From the NCBI GenBank assembly GCA_034440575.1, contig JAOTOL010001520.1, positions 372,001-436,000 of the forward strand: a stretch of DNA of 64,000 nucleotides. The letters run 5' to 3'. Made by a program: the position numbers and the translations under genes. The notes beneath the pieces are model-generated. The model made no database searches. It saw nothing but the letters and a program-made list of their open reading frames with translations, and was not told the DNA's origin. Positions 48,608 through 59,970 of this stretch are shown one piece after another. The first letter of the stretch is position 1, and every line of letters starts with the position of its first letter. The stretch is from Imbricaverruca yamaguchii. Lineage: Eukaryota; Arthropoda; Thecostraca; Neoverrucidae.

Positions 48608-51600
48608 CTGCCGGCACACGTGCGCACCGTCACCTGGCGACGCGGCTCTAACGACGCAACCAAGTGGACACCCGGGGCACTAGACTAATTGTCTAGTCGG
48701 CACTGCACACACGACTAATGGCACAACGGAGCCGATGGGCCAATCAGCCGGGGTGGAGGGAACGTTGGCCATCTGAACAGCCGCTGGGGATCCGACAGCG
48801 GGTCCACCAATATCCCGCAATCAGCTGGGAGTTCTGCCGTGTGACCTGCCTCGTCAACTGGGCAGCTTTTCAAGTGGCGCTCGGTTAGGCCAACAACGGT
48901 GTTTGCGGTGCGAACAGCTATCTAGTGGTGGCGGTGATTACGGATTGGTGCTCTAGGCAGCGACGACTACTTAGGTCATTTTCCACCCACTACAAAGCCC
49001 ATTAGATATTTTACAATACTAGCTATCTAGTATCGCCTAATTCATAGTGACAATGGGGATCAACTCAGGTGGGAACATCTGTTCACTTGTCTCCCATGTC
49101 CACTAGTACGAGGCCCCATTAGGCGAGGATAGGCGCTAAATGACGTCGTAGTCGGCGCGCCCTTAAGCCCGAATAATACATCAACCATTAGGCGAGTTGA
49201 TCGAGTGAGGCCAGGGGACGAACCGCAGCACTCACGTTTTCGCTGGCTACGGTTCAATGGATCACACCGTCGTCGACAGTGAATTCGCGGGGAGGGAGAT
49301 ACGATAGTGAGCTTGTGAACTGACCGCAACTGCTCTCTCCTTGGCCATCGTTTGAAGCACACGCGTCGAGACACCAAGTTACGAGACGTGGCGCGCCGCA
49401 CCGGGGTAGGAAATTCCATCACAGAGCCTATTCTTCGAAGGCAGATTGCGAGTACTTGAGAACTGCTGTGATTTTTACAACTCATTATTCACACAGGTGT
49501 ACTATTATGAGAGCGGAAAGCAGTATTTAGTCGCAACGAAAATTGATGTTTCAAGGGATGCCGTCGGCCGTTCAGCGCATATGAAGCATTTATTTTATGC
49601 ACACGAGTGAACGGGATATGACACGGTGTGGAAACGAACCGTCGTTCGTATTCACACCGTGCCAGGCGAATCGGCCTCCCTCACAGACGGACTTCATCTC
49701 ACCTGCCAGGGCCGATCCCAGTCCAGGGGGATGACCAGCGCGCCGAACCAGGCGCCGGCGACTGCGCCCGCTGCCGCTCCCAGGTCCTGCTGCTGGTGCG
49801 ACGACTCGGCACTGCACAGGTTGCCACAGGTCACAAGAGGATGCCGCAGGTCATTGGCCCATCACATGTCGCCTCAGGTCACCAGAAGTCATCACGGGTC
49901 ATCACACGTCGGAACAGATCGCCAACGACCACCACTGACAAGCACAGCACATCAGTCATGGTGCCACAGATAAAGGTGGTAGTACAAACCGAATACAGTA
50001 CGCCATTCATTTACAGAGTGAGCTGTCAGATAGTGCCCATCCAAAACTTACACAAAGTCGACCAGAGTGTCGATCAGCTTCGTCACGCTGCCGCCAGACG
50101 CCAGAGCCGTCGGGAAGATCGTGAGCACCGACAGCAGAAGGCCAAACAGCAGAGTGTTCTCGGTGTCACTGAGATAAATCGATATATTAATGATTATTGG
50201 AGTGATGGTGAACGTACGTAACAGAGGCCTTTTCCAGAGGTCATGAGCGAAGGTAACACGCGACCTGGGGGGGGGGGCGAAATCTGCCCACCCCTCCGGT
50301 TTTTGGTAGATAACTGCCGATTTTAACGGCCGATATACGTCATTGTTTGCGTACCTGCTTCGAAATGAACGACACGTTGTTTAAATAAAGAAAAACGAAA
50401 ATAGACGGACATTTTTTTCGAGTTAGGGGAAGTTCACGAAAGAGCTAGGGGTCGGTAAAGTAAAAAAAAAATGATCAGCGCCAGGCCACAAAGATCGGCA
50501 CTGATGCTCTTCCCGTATATTGGCAAAAAGTAAGTGTTCTTGGCAACACTAGCGACTTGTTTGATGTATATTATTATACTACATTGTTTCAACGTCATGT
50601 CGGATCACGGAGGTCAAAAGTCAGGTAAAGTTCATGACAGGTTAACATACGCCCTGGAGGGATGGAGGACGAAATCCGCCCCCCCCCAGATTTTCGTACA
50701 CAACTCCATGTTGTACCGGCCGATATACGCCATTTTTTTCCGTACCTGCTTAGAAATGATCGGCGCATTGGTTAAAGTAAGAAAAAATAAAAATCGGCCG
50801 AAAAGTTTTAAAGTTATGGTCCGTTAAAGTTTTTAAAAAATCGCAGCGCCGGACCACAAAAATCGGCGTTGATGCGCTTCCCGTATGTTGGCAAAATGGA
50901 AGTGTTCTTGACAACACTAAGCGACTTGTTTGATGCATATTGTTATGCTATATAATTTAAAAGTCATGTTAGGTCGCCGAGGTCATCATGGCAGGCTAAT
51001 GGAACCAAACTTATTCAACTGGAATTTTGTCATAAATGGAGATGACTGTCATGCGATTGATGTCATTTTGCATGTTACTTCCTACACATCCGGAAATCTA
51101 CTGTTTGTCATTGTGTGCCTAAGCATTTCTATACTTCATTTATGTATTTCACTCCTTTCTTTGCGAATCCGATTGTGAGAGCCGCCCAACGGAGCAGGCA
51201 GGTGGGTAGCCCGGTTCCGGTAACTGGAGCAGGTAATGACCTGATAAAGTGCTCCTATATAGGTGACCTGAGGTCAAATAGCGTATCTAGCATATGCATT
51301 GCATCATTAGTAATGTCCAAAACATCATTAATGACAATTTTGGAGCATTTAAACACAATCACAGCGATCCATAACAATGACAAGCCAAGCCACCCAAAAC
51401 CATAACCTTTTGTTATGTTGACCTCATTTGTCCTTGAATATATTGACCTAAGGTCACTAAATTTGCACACAATAGAGTTAACTATCGTGCCCATCCACCC
51501 TGCGAATTTCGTTGCTCTAGCCTTAATGGGAGCCGAGATCTTATGGGGGGGGGGGAATCCGCCCCCTCCAGTGCGCGTAAGTTTCAGAGGCCCTCCAGGG

Positions 51601-53037
51601 CGCGTGTTAAGTAGGTGGCATCTCAACATATCTGGGAGGGTGTTAATATATTTCTTGGTACATTCTAGTATATTTGACATTTCATGGTACAAAACATTAA
51701 CTGCAATGACCCAGGCACTGAGGAGAAATGAACCAGATAGTAGACTAAGCTTTTAAGACTGGCTCGGGCAGGTAACCGATCACAACCCACTCGGGTTGAG
51801 TGAGGGGAGGGAGGTTGACAGAGCAATACACAATTAATGATTACTCAAATGATTACACAATTACTCAAGATAAATTATTATTGTTATGATGGATTATAGC
51901 AAGGAATTGTCATCTTTTCCTGATAGTTGAGGGAAGACTCCTGGCCTTCGGCCCCGCTCGTACCGAGCGCCTTCACAATGCTAATGCATTATATTTCCAC
52001 GACAAAGTAGTCTAATAGTGACCACAGAGAGCACATAAAACGAATGCTAGAAAATTCACACTGGACCACTAACAGGCTCTCTTTCTGCAAAAAAAAGCAG
52101 ATTGCTGGTGAAAATAAGCATACCAACCTTGTCTACTGTACATATGCACTTCCTGAATTATTGAAACAAAAGTAGTGTTTTGTATAGCTACTCACATTCA
52201 CTCCTGACTTCACACAGATATTGTCATACAGCATGCATTTCGCAATTGCCCTGTGGGAGAATACATGTTCTTTAAATATCCAATGAAACCAGCTTCCTGC
52301 AAAATGCATTTTTTCTAGGCATGTTAACTTGCTGGTTGATTATTGGTTTTACGACACATCGACCGTTGAGTCATTTAGCGTCGCCAATCTCTCACACCGA
52401 TTGGTCGCGGGCGAAGATTTGCGACAGGTGAGACTCGAACCCAGAACCTTCCGATTATGAGACGAGCAACTTACCCCTAGGCTACTCATCCCCACATGTT
52501 AACTTGGATACTCAGTAGAATTCAGCATGGTTTGAAAACATAATTACGGTGCTTACCTCAAGAGGGGAGCTCCAAAGAGTATTGCAATGAAAGCAAAGAC
52601 CAACGTTGATATGACGATGATGATGGGCAGAGGTAGCTGGAAAGAGCAAAGTACAATCATAATATTATTAGACAGTATGCACATAAAAAAAACACCATAG
52701 TGTGAAAGGTAAGCAACATAGATTTAACACAGTCATTCCCGGAGTTCGGTTTTCAACAATAGTTGACTGGAAGTAGAGCTGGATGGATCACTGATCCCAG
52801 CTCATTGTATCCCTCAACCAGAGAAGCATGACTCCATTCTCCATCGCCAACCAGACAAATTATACAGCACACATTAAGCATTGCTTGCCACAGCCTCTCT
52901 GAATGGTTGTTCTCTTCCATAGCCCCTAAAGTTGCCTTCAAAAGAACTAAAACTGACTGAGAGCTAGAATCAGGGTTCATGCTAAGCAGACTGCTACAAA
53001 CCCCTTAGCCTGAACAAAGTGTGCTTATATATACATA

Positions 53038-53105
<68 letters not shown>

Positions 53106-56100
53106 CCTTATATATATTACCAACAAGCTGAAAACCATGGCTTGAGATCTTGGGTGGGTCAGACAGTCTATGCAGGGTGTGACCCCTCCTAGTTTGGTGA
53201 CCAACTGACGTTAATTTGTCATTGGCCCAAGAAATCATGTCAGGTCCCAGAAAAGTAGCTCCACCTCCGAACAGTCCAGAAAATAAATGAGTTGAAAGCA
53301 AAGAACTTACATCAGGGCTGTGGAATCTTGCACCTGACCTATAAAAAAAATCACACCTGGGCTAAAAAAATAACACCAAGCCTCTGACGAATCACACCAA
53401 AGCTCACGAAATATTAGAGACCAAAAGAAAATGCATCCAGGATGCCACATACACAGGCAACCCCCAAAAGCATGCCAGGAGGCTGAAAATGCGCAGAGGT
53501 CCTCCAAGAGGTGGTGGTGGTTGTGAATTTACCACACACTTAGCAGCTGAGGCTATATGTCATCACCTGTCCCTCACCCTGGCAAGAAAGGTGGGTACCT
53601 GGGGAACTGACTCCTATATGTCTGGCTTGCCAGCTTAACCACGGAGCTACCGACGCTCTCGAGGCCGCCCAAGACGCACAACTCTTTACGAGCAGGGCTT
53701 CAAAACATGTGTTGGGGCCACAAATAAACATACTGGGAACCCTAAAGAATGCAATTATTTTGTAAGGAATTCAAAACTTTCTGGGGGCCACTAAACATAC
53801 CAGAAAGACAACATGAGGGCTTCAGAAAAAGGCTGGGGCTCGCAAAAAGCGACATAACCTTAACTTGCATGGGGTCTTTTTCTCCCCCAGGGATTTTTAC
53901 AATATCAGGAAAATGCTGACATGCAGCACTGCAAGATTTTCAGTACCTTTTCCTTTATGTGTGCATCTGAAGTGAAGGTTTCAGCCTCAGGTCATGCAGA
54001 CATTGATTTAGCTTAGGACAGAGAACCACCTCCAAAAATATTTGAGGATTGATGACTCATGCATGAAGAAATCAAACTTGCTCTGTGTGTGCAATTGGGC
54101 AGTGTCTTCAAAGTGTACATCTCACATCTTGTTTCAGGTTAGGTTAGTGACCTGAGGTTACAGCCAATTTTGTCCCATATTGGGTAAGTGCTCTTTGTAA
54201 TATGTATGCTCTTCAAGCAGCATTTTTAGCCTGGTATGCATGTGGAAGCACCAGAAGCTTGCTATACAACTTGTTTGGCCCTTGTCAAGTGGTGGTGGAT
54301 TGGAGTTTAGGGGCACATCAACATCAAGTGTCACTTTGTGCCCATAATGCCTCCATCAGGTGGCCTGAGGTCAGGTCATGATGAAATATGCAATGTGGTT
54401 CAAGCTGGTTTAGACACTGCTATCTTTATGGCCTATTTGGACTTTTCACCACCAAAATAGGGTCAGAATTGCATTGCATTACATAAAGCAGCTTGATGTG
54501 CTGAACAAATGTCTGTACAATCAATTGCTATCAAAAATTGATTTGGGTTTTCAAAATTATTAAAAATAAATATAAAAGCAATTTCAGGCTATATTCATTT
54601 GACTTTCCAATGGTATCACTCATGTTTTGGTGTAATGCTTAGCTTAAAAGTTACACAGTGGTCTTTAATGACACTCCAAGATGGGGTCTAAGGATCTGAG
54701 CAGAGATAAATATGTGGGACACTAAATACTCATTATACAAAATAATTGGTTATTCAAAAATACACAGTCCACAAAAAGCAACAATGCTTTAAAAAACCTC
54801 TGGTCTCAAAAATGTGCTAGGGCCTATAAAATGTGTGGAATATGAAACACACTAAAGGATGCAAAACCTAGGTATGCCACTGGTTGAAGAAAGCATGGGA
54901 AAGGCATCTGGCTTTGGAAATCTAGCATTAGCATTGATGATGAATGAAAAAGTATCACATGGATATCACAAAGAACATGCAAAAGCACTACCTGAAATTT
55001 ATGAGAACTTTGGAAACCTCCATTAGCATGCAGGCACATAACTTGCATATTTCCATGGCCTCAAAATAAAGTGACACAAAAAAGCCCTCATATTGGGAGA
55101 AGCTCCACATTTTTCAGCTTTTTCTAGCAAAAAATATGAATGCACTTTTGTACAATAGTCTGCAACAACCACCCTTCTAATACACCCAAAGTACCTTTTC
55201 CAGGAACTTTGTATGCCAATTTGTCAGTGAGCCCCAAGTATGATTTTTCAAACATTTACTGTGGTACACCCAGGGAACCTTGTCAGTATATACCCACAGG
55301 CATAGACACTTGGCTTTTACACAAGTGTGCTGTAGAAAGGTTCATGAGTGTGGAAACAGAAAAAGAAAGTGAGGAAAGAAAGAAAAATTACAATTGGACA
55401 TAGAAGCTGCAGCTTTACCTCTATCGGTCAGTGCACTTTCTTTCCATCACCCAGTATGCATCATACTGCTGCCTGCCATATATTACAGCATGGATGTTGA
55501 CTACATTAGGCATTGTTCCTAAAATTATACATATTATGCTAAAACAAACTTGATATGCAAGGCTATAGTTGGATTCAAATTCTGTAAAAATGATGCCTAA
55601 AAATATGAGCATCATTCTTAGACCTGGTGGTGGTGGTGGATTGGGGCTTAGGGGTTCGTCGACATCCAGGGATCATTTTTAGACCTGGAGTAGCATTCAT
55701 AGCTATGCTGTAATGCAGTGCAGCATAAACCTTCAAAATCAGAATGCTGCAAATCATTAATAAGGGTGTGAGGTATAAGATCAAGTCATGAAGAAAAAGG
55801 CTGTACTTAGTCTATGTGGAACCTCACTTGGAATACTCTTTGCATGCATTGAACCCTTACTTTGAAAATGCAAGAACTATGCTAGAAAGGGTGTAGCACA
55901 AAACCACTAGACTCTCATCAGCTGACTAGGTAACTTAGAATATGGAGAAAGATTTATGGCACTAGATATGTACTCTCAGGTATAGGAGATTAAGGCAAGT
56001 TATCAGTGAAATACACAAAATCATTTGAAGGCAAGATCAGGTCAATGATGCTCTTTGCTTTAGAGTATCACCTATGGGTGATCAATTCAAGCTAACCAGG

Positions 56101-57262
56101 TCAAGGTGTAGGAGTTAAGAAACAACAGGTCTAGTGCTATTAGTTAACTGGACAAAATAAATACAGGCTGCAGTGGCACAAGATAATATATTCTAGGGAA
56201 GTACACCAATGTTTCAGCATATTGCCTTCATCAGGATGACCTGATGAAGACAATAAGTAGCATACACATAGGTATTGATATGTGTGTGTTGTCAGTGGAT
56301 GGCTTCCTTGGAATTTTTGATGCAGTGTTAGTTGGTGTGATTTCTTTTGTACAGGCTTATATGTAGGTATATTCCCTTTACAGACAACCTGGATCAGCCC
56401 TTGTGACTCTTGTTATGGCTGGGCACATTATGAGTGTATGGCTTAGTAGCAAACTTCTAATTAGCTACATTGCATTGGAAAAAGAAATTTCAGGATCCAA
56501 AAATTGTCAGTGGAAATTTACAATTTGCTGCTCAATCGACTGATCAATCTGCTCAATCAACTGATGAACATTCCCAACAGAAGTCAAATTCTCTTACCAG
56601 GAAAGACACTGATTTTTTTTCCTTTTGATGATACCAGAATCGAAGAGAGTCCAGTAATATTGACACAAACACTGACACAATAATGACTTCCGATTTTGGC
56701 ACAATAATTATCCAGAGTGCAAGAAGTGCACTTCCCAATGCCCAAATGTTATTGAGACATACTGAAACAATAAGCATGCTTGTCATAAAATGTAAACCTC
56801 ACTCTTCTGAAATGGGTATGCCACTTGTTTTATTCCTCATTATGTGCACCCCCACTACGGAAGCTCCAATCGAATGCAGTTCATAGATCCGTTCCGAATT
56901 GTAAGATTGAATATCAGATCAAAATAGAAGTACTGAAGTGAATTTATAAGTTTTTAATCTTCCGATCACAAACTGTGTAATGCAAATTATACACAGGCGT
57001 CGAGATGACCCTATCTAAACGCTTATCGAGTCGTCCTAACCGAAATCGACGCGGCAGATGAAGACGGCAGACACAGCACTATCTGGTGACGCTAAATGTA
57101 GCGGAAGTTAGCAGGGGTTCAGCATGGATTTGGCAGAGATTCATAACGTTCATTGATTATGACGCCTATAATTGCAATGTCAAAACAAATAACTTCCAGC
57201 ATCGTGCCATACCAATTATTTCGTGGTATATTATCACAAGCTGCACCTGAGACCACCGCCAT
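48506..57262 (-). CDS. PIGF: GPI ethanolamine phosphate transferase stabilising subunit PIG-F, six exons
   Basis: Exons on the minus strand: 57262-57247 (candidate), 56761-56598, 52636-52557, 50168-50052, 49811-49703, 48607-48506. All borders are GT and AG, and phases 1-0-2-2-0 join without a break, giving about 195 aa (human PIG-F is 219). It is a multi-pass ER membrane protein. Diagnostic segments are ILFGAPLL, ENTLLFGLLLSVLTIFP, GAWFGALVIPLDWDRPWQ and VWPVSC. Family role: partner of PIG-O and PIG-G in adding ethanolamine phosphate to GPI mannoses, needed for attaching GPI-anchored proteins. The stop is 60 nt from SPTSS. The MULE terminus lies about 140 bp upstream of the proposed ATG. Exon 1 is the least certain part. 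Confidence 0.9.
49128..49186 (+). mobile_element. solo LINE/SINE 3' tail fragment in PIGF intron 5
   Basis: AGGCGCTAAATGACGTCG, loop and GGCGCGCCCTTAAGCCCGAA, the sense orientation of the shared tail. It is the clearest copy of the stem-loop. Confidence 0.65.
49703..49811 (-). CDS. PIGF: PIGF exon 5: GAWFGALVIPLDWDRPWQ signature
   Basis: 109 nt, acceptor CTGTGCAG|TGCCG and donor TGGCAG|GTGAGA. Contains the most conserved PIG-F motif, nearly identical to the human segment GAWLGALPIPLDWERPWQ. Confidence 0.95.
50052..50168 (-). CDS. PIGF: PIGF exon 4
   Basis: 117 nt, acceptor TTATCTCAG|TGACACC and donor CTTTGT|GTAAGT. It encodes DTENTLLFGLLLSVLTIFPT and a loop, matching the E..L.F..LL...T..P segment of PIG-F. 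Confidence 0.9.
50250..50945. repeat. tandem duplication of about 370 bp in PIGF intron 3
   Basis: 50250-50590 and 50660-50945 share, in order, a G/C homopolymer run with CGAAATCYGCCC, GGCCGATATACG, CGTACCTGCTT-GAAATGA, CACAAAGATCGGC and CTTCCCGTATRTTGGCAAAA, then AGTGTTCTTG-CAACACTA. A third partial trace with a G run is at 51543. Confidence 0.85.
52332..52494 (-). mobile_element. tRNA-Met-derived SINE in PIGF intron 3
   Basis: Flanked by the 12-bp duplication CATGTTAACTTG (52320-52331 and 52495-52506). The minus-strand head GGGGATGAGTAGCCTAGGGG, GTCTCATAATCGGAAGG and GGGTTCGAGTCTCACC is close to elongator tRNA-Met with anticodon CAT. The tail GGCGACGCTAAATGACTC, loop and GGTCGATGTGTCGTAAAACC is shared with the LINE. 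It ends 62 bp from the exon 3 donor. Confidence 0.92.
52557..52636 (-). CDS. PIGF: PIGF exon 3: ILFGAPLL helix
   Basis: 80 nt, acceptor CTCTTTCCAG|CTACCT and donor CTTGAG|GTAAGC. It encodes LPLPIIIVISTLVFAFIAIL followed by FGAPLL, matching the conserved YGAPL region of PIG-F. Confidence 0.88.
52660..53025. other. PIGF intron 2, no feature recognised
   Basis: The 75-codon minus ORF (52980-52753) has no splice or domain support. Confidence 0.4.
53026..53110. repeat. TA microsatellite
   Basis: Perfect TATATA run with short interruptions. Confidence 0.98.
53525..53690 (-). mobile_element. probable tRNA-derived SINE
   Basis: The minus strand has the A-box-like GTCGGTAGCTCCGTGGTTAAG preceded by GGCGGCCTCGAGAGC, a weak B-box region GGAGTCAGTTCCCC and a 3' end GGTAAATTCACAACCACCACC. 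The head resembles other SINE heads, but the tail departs from the shared stem-loop and no duplication is visible. Confidence 0.45.
53700..56590. other. PIGF intron 2, remainder
   Basis: AT-rich, with two solo tail fragments (54290-54345 and 55627-55680, plus-strand GGTGGTGGATTGGRGYTTAG then GGGGC or GGGGT). A minus-strand ORF at 55611-55421 with a hydrophobic stretch and acceptor-like ends was considered and not used because exons 2 and 3 join in phase without it. Confidence 0.5.
56598..56761 (-). CDS. PIGF: PIGF exon 2: first two membrane helices
   Basis: Acceptor TTATTGTTTCAG|TATGTC and donor TTCCTG|GTAAGA. It encodes NNIWALGSALLALWIIIV and VIIVSVFVSILLDSLRFW. Sequence identity to known PIG-F is low. 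The assignment rests on hydrophobic pattern, length and phase 0 agreement with exon 3. On its own the exon also resembles AGTRAP. Confidence 0.65.
57247..57262 (-). CDS. PIGF: PIGF exon 1, candidate (MAVVS)
   Basis: A 16-nt coding part ATGGCGGTGGTCTCAG|GTGCAG. It ends in phase 1 exactly as exon 2 needs, and no stop results. Chosen because it is the only nearby ATG I found with a donor in that phase. A different first exon is possible. Confidence 0.4.
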
Positions 57263-57402
57263 ATTCCATAGGGGAAACATAAGTGAAGTATTATATAATA
57301 CTCTAACTAATTTCAACATGCCATTACACACCTAGCATAATAGTGGATATCGACAACTTTCATAAAAATAACCACACAGTGCGCCATTGAATAGCAATGC
57401 AA

Positions 57403-57680
57403 TCGCACTGAAGGGACCTATATGGAAATTGAACACTAAAAGTTTCTATGGGGAAATAAGAATTCGAATGTTCGCAAAATTCAAAATTAAACATGCTCTA
57501 TCCATCGTGTTGCACAGCAATCGAAAGTGCTGGAAATCCCAAACAAAGTGACACTACTTTTGGTTTCGTCTACCCCTTAGGAAAAACTATATGGTCATTA
57601 AAAAAAATTCCGGTCTATGGGGAGGCCCTACGATTTTGACAAAAAATTGCTATCTTTTGTCAGGCCGGGTACTTGACCGC
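57403..57680. mobile_element. MULE-like element, left terminal and subterminal sequence
   Basis: Starts TCGCACTGAAGGGACC. It matches, in inverted orientation, 63795-64000 at the right edge of the window (about 200 bp, with near identity over the outer 40 bp). The subterminal part, with GTCTATGGGGAGGCCCTACG and TTTTGACAAAAAATTGC, recurs at 62320-62400 and 63390-63450. Long inverted ends are typical of MULEs. Confidence 0.8.
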
Positions 57681-57688
57681 AGGTGGTA

Positions 57689-59970
57689 TCAGCGCTGACT
57701 TACGCCGCGCAGCCATGTCCCCATGACCAGCTCCAGGAACGCGCCCGGCGAGAGCTTAGTCCGCTTCAGCAATATATGCTTTTTCAGCGTCCTGAACCAG
57801 CTCTCTATGCAAGTGTTGCTGGCACACTGGTCTGTGATCAGGCACGACCACAGCGGCGATACCGGCATGATGCAGTCGCTGAAGTGGGCCGCCAGCGCCG
57901 GGCAGTAGCATGTATTGCTGACGGCCTGATTGTTGCCGGTTGCTTGCAGCTCGACCTCGATGTGACGCCGAACTGCGTGGAAGTGGCGGCCAGGCGCCGT
58001 GCTGAGGCGGTACGAACACCACTTGTCCGCTCCCTCCTTGTCGGGGGCCTCGCCTTCCACCTCCTCACCATCGTCTTCCGTCTGCAGCTGGAGCACCGGC
58101 GTGGTCCGGGACAACAGTACACGGCAAATGTCTGATACAAGGTCGAGGGCAGACACAGATGTGGCCCGCTGCATCCGGCCAAATAACTACATAACCATCT
58201 TGCGCTCCCTGATTTCTGGCCGGCCCAGTCGCGTGGCAGAAGCACGAGCCACATCGTGCGCCATGTGGCAGGCGCAGAGGGAGACGACGACGGCAGGCGC
58301 CACTCCACTTGTGGCCGCCCTCCGTGCCTCATCGATGTACGCAGGCAGACTCGTGCCAGCAAAAGCTACGCTGACTGCGTGCAGCAGCGCCCACGAATAG
58401 TCGGTGACAATTCGTGGCGGCTGCATCGAGCGGACCTTGACGAGGCGGTAGTCGTGCCCCATCTAGTTAAAAAAGAAGGTAATGGTCGGTATGCTGTGGG
58501 ACTCTGAGAGCATGTGGCCCACAGGGAACGACCCTTCCTTGCCTCCCGCCATCACGGAGTAAAAGTACGGCCGTGTGAAGCCCACTTGCTTAGTGACTGA
58601 TCCGGTGGCGTCCAGATGGAGAGTGCACGAGCTTTCAGCGTATCTTTTAAAGAAGTATTCACTGTACATGTGCACCATAAAGGGTGAATCGCATACCAGG
58701 TGGATGTCGCCCTTCAGTGATGTGCTCAACAGGTCGAGGCCGGCAGACACCCGCTTCATCACGCCGACATCCTCCACGACACGTGCTGAGTATCGTGCCT
58801 TTGCCCTCGCCTCGGCCGCTGCCTGTCACGAGCTGAGCTGGTCACAGTTGGGTATAGCTGTCGTGTTTCCGTCCTTCAGTTGTTCTTCAGGAGCATCCAC
58901 CAGCATCTCTGTTCGCACACGGTACGGACCAGCTGCATTGACCCTGCTAGCGGCGGCGGTGCGCTCATGGCCGGTGCGGTGCGACCGAAACTGCCGTCAA
59001 GGTGTTGCAAGAGTCCAGTCTCTTGCACACGGACAAACAGATCACCGCTGTGCCCAAGGTGAGTCGACCTAAAGAGGAACGTTTTACTACACCCGGGAAG
59101 CTTGCATGTAGCGCGTGCAGAAAACAATGGTGCTGATACCTTCCGAGAGTTTTCTTTCTTCAAGTGGCCAAACTTGAAAAGAAGAACACACAGCCGGGCT
59201 GATGAAGCCGCATATAACTTGTAGAGTATGTTTGTCCATTCCGATGACAGATTGTTCGATCGTGTAGCTGCATGCGTCATCTGGCGCCATCCGTCGCATG
59301 TTATATGCAGACTTACAGTGCTTTCAGAACTATGCCCCGGGGGACCATCAGTAGTGGCGGCAGTGGATTTCTGGCTCGTAGCAGCCACAGGACCTTCCTC
59401 AGCAGACTCGGGCATGGGGGCCTCCTCGGCCAGCGTGGAGGGGACGATTCTCTCAAAAGGCACGAGCATGGGAGTATTCTCGGCCATCGTGGTGGGGACG
59501 AATTTCTCAAAAGGTGCGAACATGGAAGCTTTCTCGGCCAGCGCGGTGAGGACGGTTTTCTCAGAAGGCGCGACTTTGGTGGCTTCCTCGGCTAGCGGGT
59601 CGATGAGGACTTCCTCAGTATGGGCGTCGAAGGGGGATCCTTCAGTCTTCGTTAGCATGGGCGCTCCTTTGGCATGTGTGGTGATAGCATGTCTCTCACA
59701 GGCGTTGGAATCTTTCGGCTCCAACAGGCCGATGATTTGATCTTGAAATTATTGATTGTTCTTAAATGTATCGCAGTAGTGTTTAGCCAGTTTGTCACGG
59801 TTTCGTCTCTGTCGCTGATTCCCGATGCACTTGATCGATATGAAGCGATGCCAGAACTTCAGTTTATCTGGACTGGAACATCCATGTGCAGATTGGAGAC
59901 CTTGGATGGTCTGAGAATGGCAAAGGACAATGTGATTATATTGCAATGCAATCGTTGATCGCTTCCACAA
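57689..59970 (-). pseudogene. MULE-like transposase, decayed
   Basis: Segments in order from 59970: a basic region RQRRNRDKLAKH, a TAA, an acidic region of about 110 residues with imprecise 20-residue repeats (LAEEAPM, FEKIVP type), SLHITCDGWRQMTHAATRSN and ATCKLPGCSKTF. After a frameshift near 58880 and a TGA come LHLDATGSVTKQVG (first acidic residue), an in-frame TAG near 58463, VTDYSWALLHAV (second), another TAG near 58185 where the sister copy has Trp, and CIESWFRTLKKHIL (third). The D-D-E layout and these motifs fit MULE-type cut-and-paste transposases of invertebrates. At least one frameshift and four stops make it non-functional. Confidence 0.8.

Noticed and set aside
55421..55611. Hydrophobic minus-strand ORF with acceptor-like ends as an extra PIGF or AGTRAP exon
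   Set aside because: PIGF exons 2 and 3 join in phase 0 without it. Inclusion would add a TAG stop, and similarity to any family is weak.
56598..56761. Exon 2 of PIGF read alone as an AGTRAP-like exon
   Set aside because: Hydrophobic spacing is similar, but phase agreement with the ILFGAPLL exon and the position upstream of it fit PIGF better.
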